NCBI RefSeq assembly: GCF_001921205.1
Contig: NZ_MSIE01000014.1
Span: forward strand, 1-64,000
Reading direction: 5' to 3'
Source of the DNA: Actinophytocola xanthii
Lineage (GTDB): Bacteria > Actinomycetota > Actinomycetes > Mycobacteriales > Pseudonocardiaceae
Length of the DNA: 64,000 bases
The notes under the pieces are model-generated. The model was not told where the DNA came from and ran no database searches. It saw only the letters and a list, made by a program, of their open reading frames with translations. Numbering within the stretch: position 1 is the stretch's first letter; every line of letters starts with the position of its first letter. This document shows positions 55,146-64,000 of the stretch, one piece after another. The position numbers were made by a program, and so were the translations under genes.

Positions 55146-56795
55146 TCAGGCGTGCCGGGTGGTCGCGGCGTCACCGAGACCGAGCAACTCCACCGCGGCG
55201 GCGCGCATCTCCACCTTGCGCACCTTGCCGGTGACCGTCATCGGGAACTCGTCGACGACGTGCACGTAGCGGGGGATCTTGAAGTGGGCGAGCCGGCCCT
55301 GGCAGAACTCCCGCACGGCCTCGGCGGTCAGTGGCTCGGCGCCCTCCCGCATCCGCAGCCACACCATGAGCTCCTCGCCGTAGCGCTCGTCGGGCACCCC
55401 GATCACCTGGGCGTCCAGCACGTCCGGGTGGGTGTAGAGGAACTCCTCGATCTCCCGCGGGTACACGTTCTCACCGCCCCGGATGACCATGTCCTTGATC
55501 CTGCCGGTGATGTTGAGGTAGCCCTCCTCGTCGAGCACCGCGAGGTCGCCGGTGTGCATCCAGCGTGCCGCGTCGATCACCTCGGCGGTACGGTCCGGCT
55601 GCTCCCAGTAGCCGAGCATCACCGAGTAGCCGCGGGTGCACAGCTCGCCGGGCGTGCCGCGCGGGACGGTGCGGCCGGTCTCGGGGTCGACCACCTTCAC
55701 CTCGAGATGCGGGTGCACTCTGCCCACTGTGGACACTCGACGTTCGAGCGGGTCGTCCGCCCTGGTCTGGGTGGAGACCGGCGAGGTCTCGGTCATGCCG
55801 TAGCAGATGGTCACCTCGGTCATCCCCATTCGCTCGACCACCTGCCGCATCACCTCCACCGGGCAGGGCGAGCCGGCCATGATCCCGGTGCGCAGCGAGG
55901 ACAGGTCGTGCTCGCCGAACGAGGGGTCGGCGAGCTCGGCGATGAACATCGTCGGCACGCCGTAGAGCGAGGTGCAGCGCTCGGCGGCGACGGCGGCGAG
56001 GGTCTGCGCCGGGTCGAACGCCGGCGCCGGCACGACCATGCAGGCCCCGTGCGAGGTCGCCGCGAGGTTGCCCATGACCATGCCGAAGCAGTGGTAGAAG
56101 GGCACCGGGATGCAGATCCGGTCCAGCTCGGTGTAGCCGCACAGCTCGCCGACGAAGTAGCCGTTGTTGAGGATGTTGTGGTGGGAGAGGGTCGCGCCCT
56201 TGGGGAAGCCCGTGGTGCCCGAGGTGTACTGGATGTTGATCGGATCGTCGGCCGACAGCTCCGCCTGGAGCTCCTCGAGCAGCGCGACCGAGCCCCCACG
56301 ACCGATCGAGACCAGGCCGGTCCACTCCTCTCGACCGATCAGCAGGACCTCCTCCAGCGCCGGGCACCTCGGGCGGACCTCGTCGATCATGGCCGCGTAG
56401 TCGGAGGTCCTGAAGCTCTCCGCGGCGACCAGGACGCGGATGCCGGACTGGTTGAGCACGTACTCGAGCTCGTGCACCCGGTAGGCGGGGTTGATGTTGA
56501 CCAGGATCGCCCCGATCTTGGCCGTCGCGTACTGGGTGAACGTCCACTCCGCGCAGTTCGGCGCCCAGATTCCGACCCGGTCGCCCTTCTCCACGCCGAG
56601 GTCGACCAACCCCAGCGCGACCGCGTTGACCTCCTCGGCGAACTGCCGGTAGGTCCACCGCCGCCCGCTGGCCCGCTCGACCAGCGCGTCCCGTTCCCCG
56701 AAGGCGGCGACGGTCCGGTCGAGGTTGTCGCCGATGGTCTCGCCGAGCAGCGGCGTGTCGGAGGTACCGGAGACGTAACTGGGGACGCGGGTCAT
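55146..56795 (-). CDS. AMP-binding acyl-CoA synthetase
   Basis: 549 aa. ATP motif [13 protein letters not shown], adenylate motif [51 protein letters not shown] and C-terminal Lys ([12 protein letters not shown]) are all present. It is most like the medium/long-chain fatty-acyl-CoA synthetases of the FadD35/AcsF type. It starts 7 bases after the metallophosphoesterase stop, so they form one transcript. Confidence 0.9.
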   Translation of the reverse strand: MTRVPSYVSGTSDTPLLGETIGDNLDRTVAAFGERDALVERASGRRWTYRQFAEEVNAVALGLVDLGVEKGDRVGIWAPNCAEWTFTQYATAKIGAILVNINPAYRVHELEYVLNQSGIRVLVAAESFRTSDYAAMIDEVRPRCPALEEVLLIGREEWTGLVSIGRGGSVALLEELQAELSADDPINIQYTSGTTGFPKGATLSHHNILNNGYFVGELCGYTELDRICIPVPFYHCFGMVMGNLAATSHGACMVVPAPAFDPAQTLAAVAAERCTSLYGVPTMFIAELADPSFGEHDLSSLRTGIMAGSPCPVEVMRQVVERMGMTEVTICYGMTETSPVSTQTRADDPLERRVSTVGRVHPHLEVKVVDPETGRTVPRGTPGELCTRGYSVMLGYWEQPDRTAEVIDAARWMHTGDLAVLDEEGYLNITGRIKDMVIRGGENVYPREIEEFLYTHPDVLDAQVIGVPDERYGEELMVWLRMREGAEPLTAEAVREFCQGRLAHFKIPRYVHVVDEFPMTVTGKVRKVEMRAAAVELLGLGDAATTRHA

Positions 56796-56802
56796 ACCTA
56801 CC

Positions 56803-57648
56803 TCAGATGTCTAGTTCCTTGTCCTCTTCTGCGGAGAGGTCTGGTTTCCCCGGCCAGGGCAGCGGCACGACCAGGCACGGCCCTCCGACGAAGACGCCGC
56901 CGTCGACCCCCAGGGCGCGGCCGTCCGCGTACTCGTACGGGCCCTCGACCAGCGCCGGCGCGATGCCGAGCTGGTCGGCGATGACGCTGTGGCCGTGGAC
57001 GACCTGCTCGCCGCCCAGGACGGCCAGCAGGTGCCCGGCCATGTCCGCGCCGTGCGGGCCGCGGAAGGCGTGCCGGGTGGTGAGTCGGCGCCAGACCTCC
57101 CACCACTCGACCAGGTCGTCGGACGTGAGGACCTCCTGGATGCCCTCGTTGATCTCCTCGATGTCCCCGCCCCACACCAGGTACTCGACCGTGTCGGAGT
57201 GCATCAGCAGGTGGGAGCCGACCAGTGCGACGGCCGGGCGGTTGGTCAGCCACTCGACGTGGTCGTCGGTGACCGCCTCCTGGTCGGCCGGCTGGCCGCC
57301 GTTCATCTCCCAGCTCCGGGCGAAGCTGCGCGGACCGAAGTCGGAGGGCACCTCCGTGTCACCGAAGCGGTGCATGCCGAGCAGCAGGATCTCGTGGTTG
57401 CCCAGCAGCGCCTGTACCTGCCCACCGGCCTGCTCGGCCTCCCGGGACAGCCGCATGACCAGGTCGATCACGCCTATCCCGTTCGGGCCGCGGTCGACGA
57501 AGTCGCCGAGGAACCACAGGTGCGTGTCACCTCCGGACCAGTTCGCCTCCTCGTCGACCAGCCCGGCGTCGGCCAGCGCGGCGAGCAACTCGTCCAGGTG
57601 CCCGTGCACGTCGCCGACCACGAAGGTGGAGCGTCCGTCGTCCTGCAC
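56803..57648 (-). CDS. Calcineurin-like metallophosphoesterase
   Basis: 281 aa. Metal motifs [36 protein letters not shown] and GEQVVHGHS place it in the PPP-like bis(5'-nucleosyl)-tetraphosphatase/protein-phosphatase group. Cytosolic. The GTG start lies 6 nt after a minus-strand TATTGT. Confidence 0.88.
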   Translation of the reverse strand: MQDDGRSTFVVGDVHGHLDELLAALADAGLVDEEANWSGGDTHLWFLGDFVDRGPNGIGVIDLVMRLSREAEQAGGQVQALLGNHEILLLGMHRFGDTEVPSDFGPRSFARSWEMNGGQPADQEAVTDDHVEWLTNRPAVALVGSHLLMHSDTVEYLVWGGDIEEINEGIQEVLTSDDLVEWWEVWRRLTTRHAFRGPHGADMAGHLLAVLGGEQVVHGHSVIADQLGIAPALVEGPYEYADGRALGVDGGVFVGGPCLVVPLPWPGKPDLSAEEDKELDI

Positions 57649-57654
57649 AACGCG

Positions 57655-57660
57655 ACAATA
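57655..57660 (-). promoter_or_regulatory. Leaderless -10 box of the metallophosphoesterase gene
   Basis: Minus-strand TATTGT, 6 nt, then GTG at 57648. Confidence 0.5.
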
Positions 57661-57687
57661 TGCCAGGTGGGAAACGAGCGCCGTGTT

Positions 57688-59184
57688 CTACAGGCCCGGC
57701 CAGGTGTGCACCGGCTCGTTTGCCGAGGACAGCTCGAGGTACCGGGCAAGCATCCCGCGCAGTGCCGCGTCCCTGGACAGACCCCGCTCTTCCAGCCGCG
57801 CCACGGTCTCCCGCTGCCAGGTCGACCCGGTGCGCTGGGCCAGGCAGCGCTGCTCGATCACGCCGAGGTACCGCTCGCGGACCTCGTCGGAAACTTTGCA
57901 GTCGCGCAGGCCCTCGTGCGCCATCGGCAGCAGCCGGCGCAGCACCAGCTCGTCCGGCGGGACCCAGCCGATGCCCGGCCAGTACAGCTGCGCGTCGAAG
58001 GCGTGCCTGGCGCCGGCGTACAGGTTCTCCTCGGCGGCCTGGAACGACATCTGAGTCCATAGTGGACGTTCTTCGGCGGCGAGGGCGCGCTGGGCGCCGT
58101 AGAAGAACGCGGCGTTGGCCACCAGGTCGACGACCGTCGGACCGGCCGGCAGCACCCGGTTCTCCACCCGCAGGTGCGGCACGCCGTCGACGACGTCGTA
58201 CACCGGTCGGTTCCAGCGCCAGATCGTGCCGTTGTGCATGCGCAGCTCGGCGAGCTTCGGCGCGGTTCCGGAGTCGAGCGCCTCGATCGGGTCCTCGTCG
58301 TCGATCTGCGGCAGCAGTCCCGGGAAGTAGCGGACGTTCTCCTCGAACAGGTCGAAGATCGAGGTGATCCACCGCTCCCCGAACCAGACCCGCGGCCGCA
58401 CACCCTGGTTCTTCAGCTCCTGCGGACGCGTGTCGGTCGCCTGCTGGAACAGGGGGATCCGGGTCTCGTGCCAGAGCGCCTTGCCCAGCAGGAACGGCGA
58501 GTTCGCCGCGATCGCGACCTGCACACCGGCCAGGCACTGCGCGGCGTTCCAGTGCGTCGCGAACTGGTCCGGCGGCACCTGCAGATGCAGTTGCGCGGAC
58601 GTGCAGGCGGCCTCGGGCAGGATCGAGTCCGCGCTGCTGCGCAGGCGTTCACCGCGTTGGCCGGGGATCGCCGGACCGTCCATGTGCAGCACCATGTCCT
58701 CGCCACGCTCGGCGAAGATCTTCTCGTTGAGCAGCGCGTACCGCGTGTTCTTCGACAGCCACTTGGCCTTGAAGTGCTCCTCGCGAAGCGTCGGCAGCAT
58801 GCCGATCATCACCAGCGTCGCACCGGCGTCCTGAGCCTTCCCGTTGGCCGCCGCGAGGGATCCGGTCAGCTCGGCCTCCAGCTCGCTGGCCTGGCTCCCC
58901 GACAGCGGTCGCGGCAGCACGTTCAGCTCGATGTTGTGCTGACCGAGCTCGGTGGTGAACGCCGGGTCGTTCAGCTTCTCCAGCACGATGCTGTTCGCCA
59001 TCGCGGGCGAGAGCCGGTCGTCCACCAGGTTCAGCTCGACCTCGACACCGATCTGCGGTGGCGCGGTGGCGAACCCGCCCTGGCTCAGCATTCTGGCGAG
59101 CGCGTCCAGACACCGCTGCACCTTCACCCGGTAACGCTGGCGATCCGACCGGTCGAACACCTCGGTCGCCACGTCCTGTCCCAT
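57688..59184 (-). CDS. Glutamate-cysteine-ligase-family (GCS2) protein
   Basis: 498 aa, the usual size. GCS2 features: PPQIGVEVELNLVDDRLSPA (Glu/Mg site), GQHNIELNVLPRPLSGSQAS, TLREEHFKAKWLSKNTRYAL, EAACTSAQLHLQVPPDQFAT, HNGTIWRWNRPVYDVV. It forms a gamma-glutamyl amide bond with ATP. Actinomycetes lack glutathione, so the partner amine may not be cysteine. The inner ATG is chosen for AGGGGAGG at 7 bases. Divergent from trmH. Confidence 0.85.
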   Translation of the reverse strand: MGQDVATEVFDRSDRQRYRVKVQRCLDALARMLSQGGFATAPPQIGVEVELNLVDDRLSPAMANSIVLEKLNDPAFTTELGQHNIELNVLPRPLSGSQASELEAELTGSLAAANGKAQDAGATLVMIGMLPTLREEHFKAKWLSKNTRYALLNEKIFAERGEDMVLHMDGPAIPGQRGERLRSSADSILPEAACTSAQLHLQVPPDQFATHWNAAQCLAGVQVAIAANSPFLLGKALWHETRIPLFQQATDTRPQELKNQGVRPRVWFGERWITSIFDLFEENVRYFPGLLPQIDDEDPIEALDSGTAPKLAELRMHNGTIWRWNRPVYDVVDGVPHLRVENRVLPAGPTVVDLVANAAFFYGAQRALAAEERPLWTQMSFQAAEENLYAGARHAFDAQLYWPGIGWVPPDELVLRRLLPMAHEGLRDCKVSDEVRERYLGVIEQRCLAQRTGSTWQRETVARLEERGLSRDAALRGMLARYLELSSANEPVHTWPGL

Positions 59185-59332
59185 CTGGACCTCCCCTTGC
59201 CGGGTGGGGACCGGCACGTGCGCGGGAGTACCAACCGTGACACAGCTGCGAAACACAAGGCTAGCGTCCAATACGGTGCACTGCGAGGGGTCGGAGGTCA
59301 CGCAGGGCTCATCTCGCCACGGTTGTGGGACC

Positions 59333-60139
59333 ATGCGCCGTGTGATCGAGGTGCGGGATCCCGACGATGCGCGACTGGACGACTTCCGCGGGCTGACCAC
59401 GGCCGATCGACGCCCCGACCGACCGGGTGGTCGTGGGCTGGTGATCGCCGAGGGGGTCGTGGTGGTCCGGCGGATGCTGGCCTCGCGCTACCCGCTGCGT
59501 GCCGTGCTCGGCGTGCCGCGGCGGCTCGAGGAGCTCGCCGAGGACCTCGCCGGCCGCACCGCGCCGGTCTACGCGTGCTCGGCCGAGCTGATGGCCGAGG
59601 TGGTGGGCTTCCACCTCAACCGGGGTGTGCTCGCGGTCGCCGACCGACCGGTGCCGTGGACGCCGCTGGACGTGGTGCGGGACGCGCGGCGGCTGCTGGT
59701 GCTGGAGGGGGTCGGCGACCACGAGAACCTGGGCTCGTTGTTCCGCAACGCCGCCGCGCTCGGCGTGGACGGGGTGCTGCTCGGTCCCGGCTGTGCCGAC
59801 CCGCTCTACCGGCGCAGCGTCCGGGTCTCGATGGGGCACGTCCTCGCCGTGCCGTTCGCGCCGCTTGCCGAATGGCCGGTCGGGCTGAAGTGGCTGCGGG
59901 AGGAGGGGTTCCGGGTGCTCGCGATGACCCCGGCGGCCGAAGCCGTGCCGGTCGGGGAGTTCGCGGGGGTGGAGCGGCTGGCCGTCCTGCTGGGCTCGGA
60001 GGGTCCGGGGCTCACCTCGGCGGCGATCGAGGCCGCCGACGCCGCCGTGCGGATCCCGATGGCCGGCGGCGTCGACTCGCTCAACGTGGCCACCGCGGGC
60101 GCGGTCGCCTTCTACGCTCTCGGTACGTTCCCGGGGTAA
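59333..60139 (+). CDS. TrmH/SpoU-family RNA 2'-O-methyltransferase
   Basis: 268 aa. An N-terminal L30e-like substrate-binding domain precedes the SPOUT knot: LVLEGVGDHENLGSLFRNAA (motif 1), LLGSEGPGLTSAAIEAADAA (motif 2), VRIPMAGGVDSLNVATAGAV (motif 3). It methylates rRNA or tRNA ribose from SAM. From memory Rv0881 is the related mycobacterial gene. ATG 59333 and GTG 59342 are both possible starts. Confidence 0.88.
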   Translation: MRRVIEVRDPDDARLDDFRGLTTADRRPDRPGGRGLVIAEGVVVVRRMLASRYPLRAVLGVPRRLEELAEDLAGRTAPVYACSAELMAEVVGFHLNRGVLAVADRPVPWTPLDVVRDARRLLVLEGVGDHENLGSLFRNAAALGVDGVLLGPGCADPLYRRSVRVSMGHVLAVPFAPLAEWPVGLKWLREEGFRVLAMTPAAEAVPVGEFAGVERLAVLLGSEGPGLTSAAIEAADAAVRIPMAGGVDSLNVATAGAVAFYALGTFPG

Positions 60140-60172
60140 CTGGAGACGGGGCGGCAGGGGGAGGGAGCAGCT

Positions 60173-60763
60173 GTGCAGCTGCGCGCCAGGGGTGAGCGTG
60201 CGGTGCTGGTCGGGTACGAGGGGGAGGTCGAGCACGAGGTCGATCCCCGTCGGCTGCCGCTGGGCGGGGAGCTGACCGACGCGCTGCACGAGTGGGCCAG
60301 GGTGGCCGGGGCCGTCGCCCGCGGCGGCCCGGAGGCCAACCCCGCGGCGAGCGCCGTGGTGACCCGGCGAGGCCTGCAGCTGGCCGCCCGGGTGGCGGCC
60401 TCCATGGGCGCCCCGGTGGACTACCTCGACCCGCTCACCGGGGAGGAGCGGACGGTCGACCCGCCGCCGGCGCGGGCGCGGGTGCGGCGCCCTCCGCGTC
60501 CGCCGGAGCCGACACCCTGGCTGACCGGCCTCACGGTGTCCGGCGTGGTGCTGGCGATCGTGCTGTTCACCGTGGTCACCCTGGCCGCGACGCTCGCCGC
60601 GACACATGCCCTGCTGGCCGTGGCGTCCAACGTCGTGGTCACCGTGGGGCTGCTGCCCTCGCTGTGGCTGGTGCGCCGCCAGCCGGTCTGGCGCTGGGTG
60701 GCCTACGGCGTCGGCGCGGCGATCGTCCTGGCCTGGCTGGTGCTGCCGTTCGTCCTGCTGTAG
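60173..60763 (+). CDS. DUF2537 membrane protein
   Basis: 196 aa. An N-terminal soluble domain (RLPLGGELTDALHEWARVAG) is followed by about three helices (GLTVSGVVLAIVLFTVVTLA; LAVASNVVVTVGLLPSLWL; VAYGVGAAIVLAWLVLPFVL). It matches the actinobacterial DUF2537 family. The ribosome site GGGGGAGGG precedes the GTG. Its last 61 bases overlap the 3' end of the histidine kinase gene on the other strand. Confidence 0.78.
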   Translation: MQLRARGERAVLVGYEGEVEHEVDPRRLPLGGELTDALHEWARVAGAVARGGPEANPAASAVVTRRGLQLAARVAASMGAPVDYLDPLTGEERTVDPPPARARVRRPPRPPEPTPWLTGLTVSGVVLAIVLFTVVTLAATLAATHALLAVASNVVVTVGLLPSLWLVRRQPVWRWVAYGVGAAIVLAWLVLPFVLL

Positions 60764-61917
60764 TCGGCGTCGGTGTCGTCGGGGCCCGCGCCCGGCACGG
60801 CCGCCGCCGCCGGTGCGAGCGGCAGCGTGACCGTGACGACCAGCCCGCCGCCGGGGCGCGGCTCGGCGTGCACGGCCCCGTCGTGCGCGGTGGCCACCGC
60901 CCGCACGATCGACAGGCCGAGGCCGGCGCCGCCGCCGTGGGTGCGGCTGAGCCGGCGGAACGGCTCGAACAGCGAGGGCACCTCGTAGGGCGCCACGGCG
61001 GGGCCGGTGTTGGTGACGCTCACGAAGACCGTCCCGTCCGGGCGGCTGCCGGTGTCGACCCGCACCCAGCCGTCGGCCACGTTGTGCCGGACGCCGTTCT
61101 CCACGAGGTTCTGCACCAGCCGTTCCAGCAGGACGGGGTCGCCGGCGGTGGGGGCCTCGGTGCCGCCGGCCCGCACGTCCACCGCGGCGGACTGCTGGGC
61201 CGCGACGTGCGCCACGATGTCGGCGAGGTCGACGAAGGACCGGTCGGTGAGCTCGCGGTCGGACCGGGCGAGCAGCAGCAGGCCGTCGATCAGCCGCTCG
61301 TGCCGGGCGTTGACCTCCAGCAGGGTCTCGCCCAGCTGGCGGGTCCGCGCGGGGGTTCCCGGCCGGGTCATCGCGATCTCGAGCAGGGTGCGGTTGAGGG
61401 TCAGCGGCGTGCGCAGCTCGTGCGAGGCGTTGGCGATGAACCGGGCCTGCCCCTCGAACGACTGGTCGAGGCGTTCGAGCATCAGGTCGAAGGTGTCGCC
61501 GAGGCGTGTGAGCTCGTCGCTCGGGCCGGACAGCGCGAGGCGTTCGTGCAGGTTGCGCGGGGAGTCGGCGATCCGCCGGGCGGTCTCGGTCACGCGGTGG
61601 AGTGGTTGGAGCATCCGCCCGGCGATCAACCAGCCGATCGCGGTCGCCAGAGCGCCCACCACGGCCAGGGCGATCCCGCCCATCGCCAGCAGTGCCGTCA
61701 GCATGTCCTCGGGGCTGACCCCGCTGATCTGGGTGCTCCGCACCGCACCCGGAGGCGGTTGCACCGAGCCCGGCCCGCGGACGTCGGTGACGCTGACCCC
61801 GCCGGCGAACCGCTGCGAGACCAGCGCGTAGGTCACCCCGAGCAGCACCAACCCGGCCAGGAAGAACAGCCCGCCGTACACCAGGGTCAGCCGCGCGCGG
61901 ATGGTCAGCCTGCTCAT
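60703..61917 (-). CDS. Two-component sensor histidine kinase
   Basis: 404 aa. TM1 (LVYGGLFFLAGLVLLGVTYA), short extracellular loop, TM2, HAMP (AGRMLQPLHRVTETARRIAD), H box FIANASHELRTPLTLNR, N box LVQNLVENGVRHNVADGW and G box GGGAGLGLSIVRAVATAHDG. Coupled to the response-regulator gene by ATGA. Together with the divergent lipoprotein/adaptor genes this suggests envelope-stress or drug-efflux control. Confidence 0.92.
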   Translation of the reverse strand: MSRLTIRARLTLVYGGLFFLAGLVLLGVTYALVSQRFAGGVSVTDVRGPGSVQPPPGAVRSTQISGVSPEDMLTALLAMGGIALAVVGALATAIGWLIAGRMLQPLHRVTETARRIADSPRNLHERLALSGPSDELTRLGDTFDLMLERLDQSFEGQARFIANASHELRTPLTLNRTLLEIAMTRPGTPARTRQLGETLLEVNARHERLIDGLLLLARSDRELTDRSFVDLADIVAHVAAQQSAAVDVRAGGTEAPTAGDPVLLERLVQNLVENGVRHNVADGWVRVDTGSRPDGTVFVSVTNTGPAVAPYEVPSLFEPFRRLSRTHGGGAGLGLSIVRAVATAHDGAVHAEPRPGGGLVVTVTLPLAPAAAAVPGAGPDDTDADYSRTNGSTSQARTIAAPTP

Positions 61918-62573
61918 GGGATGCGGTACCCCACTCCCGGGTCGGTCAGCACCACCGCCGGCTCACCGAGCTTGCGGCGCAGCTTGAGAATGATCATCCG
62001 GACGGTGTGGGTGAACGGGTCGGCGTGCTCGTCCCACGCCTTCTCCAGCAGCTGCTCGGCCGAGACCGCCGCGCCCTGCGCCAGCAGCAGCTCGGTGAGC
62101 ACGGCGAACTCCTTGCGGGAGAGCGGGACGTACCGCCCGTCGCGGTACACCTCACGGCGGTGCGGGTCCAACCGGATCCCGGCTCGCTCGAGCACCGGCG
62201 GCGCCGCCGGTCGCGCCCGGCGGCCCAGCGCCGCCACGCGGGCGGCCAGCTCGCGGAACGCGAACGGCTTGGGTAGGTAGTCGTCGGCGCCCAGGGCGAG
62301 CCCGGCGACCCGATCGTCGACGTCCGAGGCTGCGGTCAGCATCAGCACCCGCACCTGCGAGCCGGCCAGCTCGCGACACACCTCGTCGCCGTGCACCACC
62401 GGCAGGTCGCGGTCGAGCACCACCACGTCGTAGTCGTGCACGCCGAGCCGTTCCAGCGCGGCGCCGCCGTCGTGCACCACGTCCACGGCATGGGCGGCCC
62501 CGCGCAGCCCCTCGGCCACCGCGTCGGCCAGCAGCGGCTCGTCCTCGACGACCAGGATGCGCATGGCCGCCAT
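61914..62573 (-). CDS. OmpR/PhoB-family response regulator
   Basis: 219 aa. Receiver domain (MRILVVEDEPLLADAVAEGL, acceptor Asp in VVVLDRDLP, switch TAASDV, Lys in DDYLPKPFAF) and a C-terminal winged helix (VPLSRKEFAVLTELLLAQGA, DPFTHTVRMIILKLRRKLG, GVGYRIP). First gene of the two-component operon. GGGAG precedes the ATG of MAAMRIL; the second Met is possible. Confidence 0.92.
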   Translation of the reverse strand: MAAMRILVVEDEPLLADAVAEGLRGAAHAVDVVHDGGAALERLGVHDYDVVVLDRDLPVVHGDEVCRELAGSQVRVLMLTAASDVDDRVAGLALGADDYLPKPFAFRELAARVAALGRRARPAAPPVLERAGIRLDPHRREVYRDGRYVPLSRKEFAVLTELLLAQGAAVSAEQLLEKAWDEHADPFTHTVRMIILKLRRKLGEPAVVLTDPGVGYRIP

Positions 62574-62693
62574 GGTCTCCCGCCGCGGTGTCACCTCCGC
62601 GTCAACATCGCGGGAGACGGCCCGGTGACGGCCGCGTCGATGTACTCCCCGCCGACGGCCGGGACCCGCCCGGCCGGTCGAGGAGGCGATCAC

Positions 62694-63215
62694 ATGCGCG
62701 TCAGGACGACCGCACTGGGGCTGTTGTTGCTCGTGCTGGCCGGGTGCGGCTCCGGCATCGACGGGGACCAGGGGGCGCCGGGCCCGAGCAGCGAGCCGAA
62801 CGAGCAGGAGGCCGCGCTGGAGTACTCGCGGTGTATGCGGGAGAACGGGGTTCCCGACTTCCCGGACCCGGAGCCGGGCGAGAACGGCGAAGCGAGGCTG
62901 TCCACTCCGGAGGGAGCCGACAAGGAGGCCATGGACGCCGCGAACGCCGAGTGCAAGCGCCTGTTGCCCAACGGCGGCGAGCCGCGCGAGATGGATCCGG
63001 AGGACATCGTCAAACAGCGGGCGTTCGCGCGGTGCATGCGGGAGAACGGGCTGCCGGACTTCCCCGACCCGAAGCCCGACGGCGGGATCGCCGTCGAGGG
63101 CGGCCCGAACCTCGACCCGTTGAGCGAGGAGTTCAAGGCCGCCGAGCAGAAGTGCGCCAAGCACCTGCCGGACGGCGGTCGGGGCGCCACGACCGACCAC
63201 GAGGACGGCGAATGA
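62694..63215 (+). CDS. Lipoprotein with duplicated C-M-R-E-N-G motif
   Basis: 173 aa. Lipobox LLLLVLAGC, then two copies of an ~75-residue unit, each opening with [Y/F][S/A]RCMRENG[V/L]PDFPDP and ending with a second Cys (NAECKRLL, EQKCAKHL). Four cysteines could form two disulfides. I know this motif only from uncharacterised actinobacterial lipoproteins near efflux genes. GAGGAGG precedes the ATG. The stop overlaps the adaptor gene by ATGA. Confidence 0.75.
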   Translation: MRVRTTALGLLLLVLAGCGSGIDGDQGAPGPSSEPNEQEAALEYSRCMRENGVPDFPDPEPGENGEARLSTPEGADKEAMDAANAECKRLLPNGGEPREMDPEDIVKQRAFARCMRENGLPDFPDPKPDGGIAVEGGPNLDPLSEEFKAAEQKCAKHLPDGGRGATTDHEDGE

Positions 63216-64000
63216 GTCCCGTGAGGTCCGGGAAGGCGGGAAGGCTCGTGGGCGCCGTGGTCGCCGTCGTTCTGACCGCCGCGGCGGCGACGGCGGCCGC
63301 GGTGGGGTTCGACTGGGGCCCCGCCTCGACGTCCCCGCCCACCCGGAGACTTCCGGAGACGGCCGAGCTGACCCGGCAGACCCTGGTCGACAGGCGGATC
63401 GAGAACGGGTCGCTCGGCCACGGCGATGCCACCGGCGTGGCCGGGCGGCTGGGTGGGACGGTGACCGCGCTGCCGGCACCCGGGGCGACGCTGTCGCGGG
63501 GCCAGGCGCTGTACCGGGTCGACGACACCCCGGTGGTGTTGCTCTACGGTCGCCTGCCGGCCTACCGGACGCTCGCCCCGGGCGTCGAGGGCGCCGACGT
63601 GGTGCAGTTCGAGCGGAACCTCGCCGCGCTCGGCTACACCGGGTTCACCGTGGACGAGGAGTACACCTCGGCCACCGCCGCCGCGGTGGCCGACTGGCAG
63701 GACGACCTCGGCCTGAGCGAGACCGGCACGGTCGAGATCGGTCGGGTGTTCTACGCGCCGGGACCGGTGCGGGTCGAGACGGTCGGTGTTGCCCCCGGCG
63801 ACCCCGCCCAGGGCGAGCTGCTCACGGTCACCGGCACCTCCCGCGTGGTCACCGTCGAGCTGGACCCCGAGGACCAGCGCCTGGCGCCGAAGGGCGCGGC
63901 CGTGGACGTCACCCTCCCGGACGGGAAGCGGGTCGCCGGCACGGTGGCCGGCTCGCGCACCGTGGAGACGCAGGCCGAGAACGGCGGAGACCCGACGACC
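63212..64000 (+). CDS. Periplasmic-adaptor-like protein with peptidoglycan-binding domain (partial)
   Basis: The first 263 codons are in the window and the frame runs off the end. An N-terminal anchor (LVGAVVAVVLTAAAATAAAV), a biotinyl-lipoyl-like half-motif (GRLGGTVTALPAPGATLSRG), a peptidoglycan-binding-1 module (VVQFERNLAALGYTGFTVDE, AAAVADWQDDLGL) and a beta-barrel segment are visible. This layout belongs to actinobacterial adaptors that accompany MacB-like ABC exporters, whose genes would lie beyond the window. Confidence 0.78.
   Translation, partial: MSPVRSGKAGRLVGAVVAVVLTAAAATAAAVGFDWGPASTSPPTRRLPETAELTRQTLVDRRIENGSLGHGDATGVAGRLGGTVTALPAPGATLSRGQALYRVDDTPVVLLYGRLPAYRTLAPGVEGADVVQFERNLAALGYTGFTVDEEYTSATAAAVADWQDDLGLSETGTVEIGRVFYAPGPVRVETVGVAPGDPAQGELLTVTGTSRVVTVELDPEDQRLAPKGAAVDVTLPDGKRVAGTVAGSRTVETQAENGGDPTT

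Overview
The window is very GC-rich, uses GTG starts heavily, packs genes into ATGA/GTGA-coupled operons and carries typical actinobacterial families: a conservon (cvnABCD), rpfA, an F420-dependent PPOX enzyme, and DUF2530, DUF3027, DUF2537 and DUF2771 proteins. Gene content and order point to a filamentous actinomycete of the Pseudonocardiaceae type. The genus is not determined. No rRNA, tRNA, CRISPR array, insertion sequence or prophage was seen. About eleven genes start directly on, or 6-7 nt after, a TANNNT -10 box (leaderless transcripts), and this was used to choose starts.

1-5,042: the 3' tip of groEL, a terminator, then a minus-strand cassette read right to left: ECF sigma factor, 153-aa beta-sandwich-like protein, 145-aa GHVGTGS-repeat protein and a 901-aa TPR-CHAT protease. 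This is the best candidate for a little-described system. A small leaderless membrane protein follows.

5,125-17,555: a form II (AYRGAGR) CO-dehydrogenase-like molybdenum hydroxylase locus. It comprises a MoxR ATPase (CoxD-like), VWA protein (CoxE-like), XdhC/CoxI, CoxS, CoxL, CoxM and CoxG. It is interrupted by a roughly 3.3 kb accessory stretch (6.0-9.4 kb) that holds a truncated-looking VirB4/HerA-like N-terminal module, a 59-aa membrane peptide and a divergent unknown gene, and also by a RarD transporter on the opposite strand.

17,602-22,992: a CapA-type lipoprotein, a serine beta-lactamase-like protein, a PPOX/F420 enzyme, the XPB helicase and an LppU-like anchored protein. 23,049-29,350: an acyl-CoA dehydrogenase coupled to a benzoylformate-decarboxylase-like ThDP enzyme, converging on an NMT1/SsuABC-type ABC importer. 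29,934-34,794: conservon cvnABCD with a structured leader.

35,189-42,348: a block that, from memory, follows M. tuberculosis Rv0862c-Rv0868c: helicase-associated WYL-like protein, 58-aa protein, (inserted malic enzyme), moaC, a mog-moaE fusion, rpfA and moaD with a decayed moaD-like copy. These molybdopterin genes could feed the cox-type enzyme in the same window.

42,370-64,000: a HAD phosphatase, a MarR-MFS operon, an AzgA-type purine permease, DUF2530, a sacsin-type HATPase coupled to DUF3027, a glutamine-cyclotransferase-like lipoprotein, an MFS protein, DUF2771, a cold-shock protein, acyl-CoA synthetase, metallophosphoesterase, a glutamate-cysteine-ligase-family enzyme, a SpoU/TrmH methyltransferase and DUF2537. 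Last comes a two-component system divergent from a lipoprotein and an efflux-adaptor-like gene that runs off the window.
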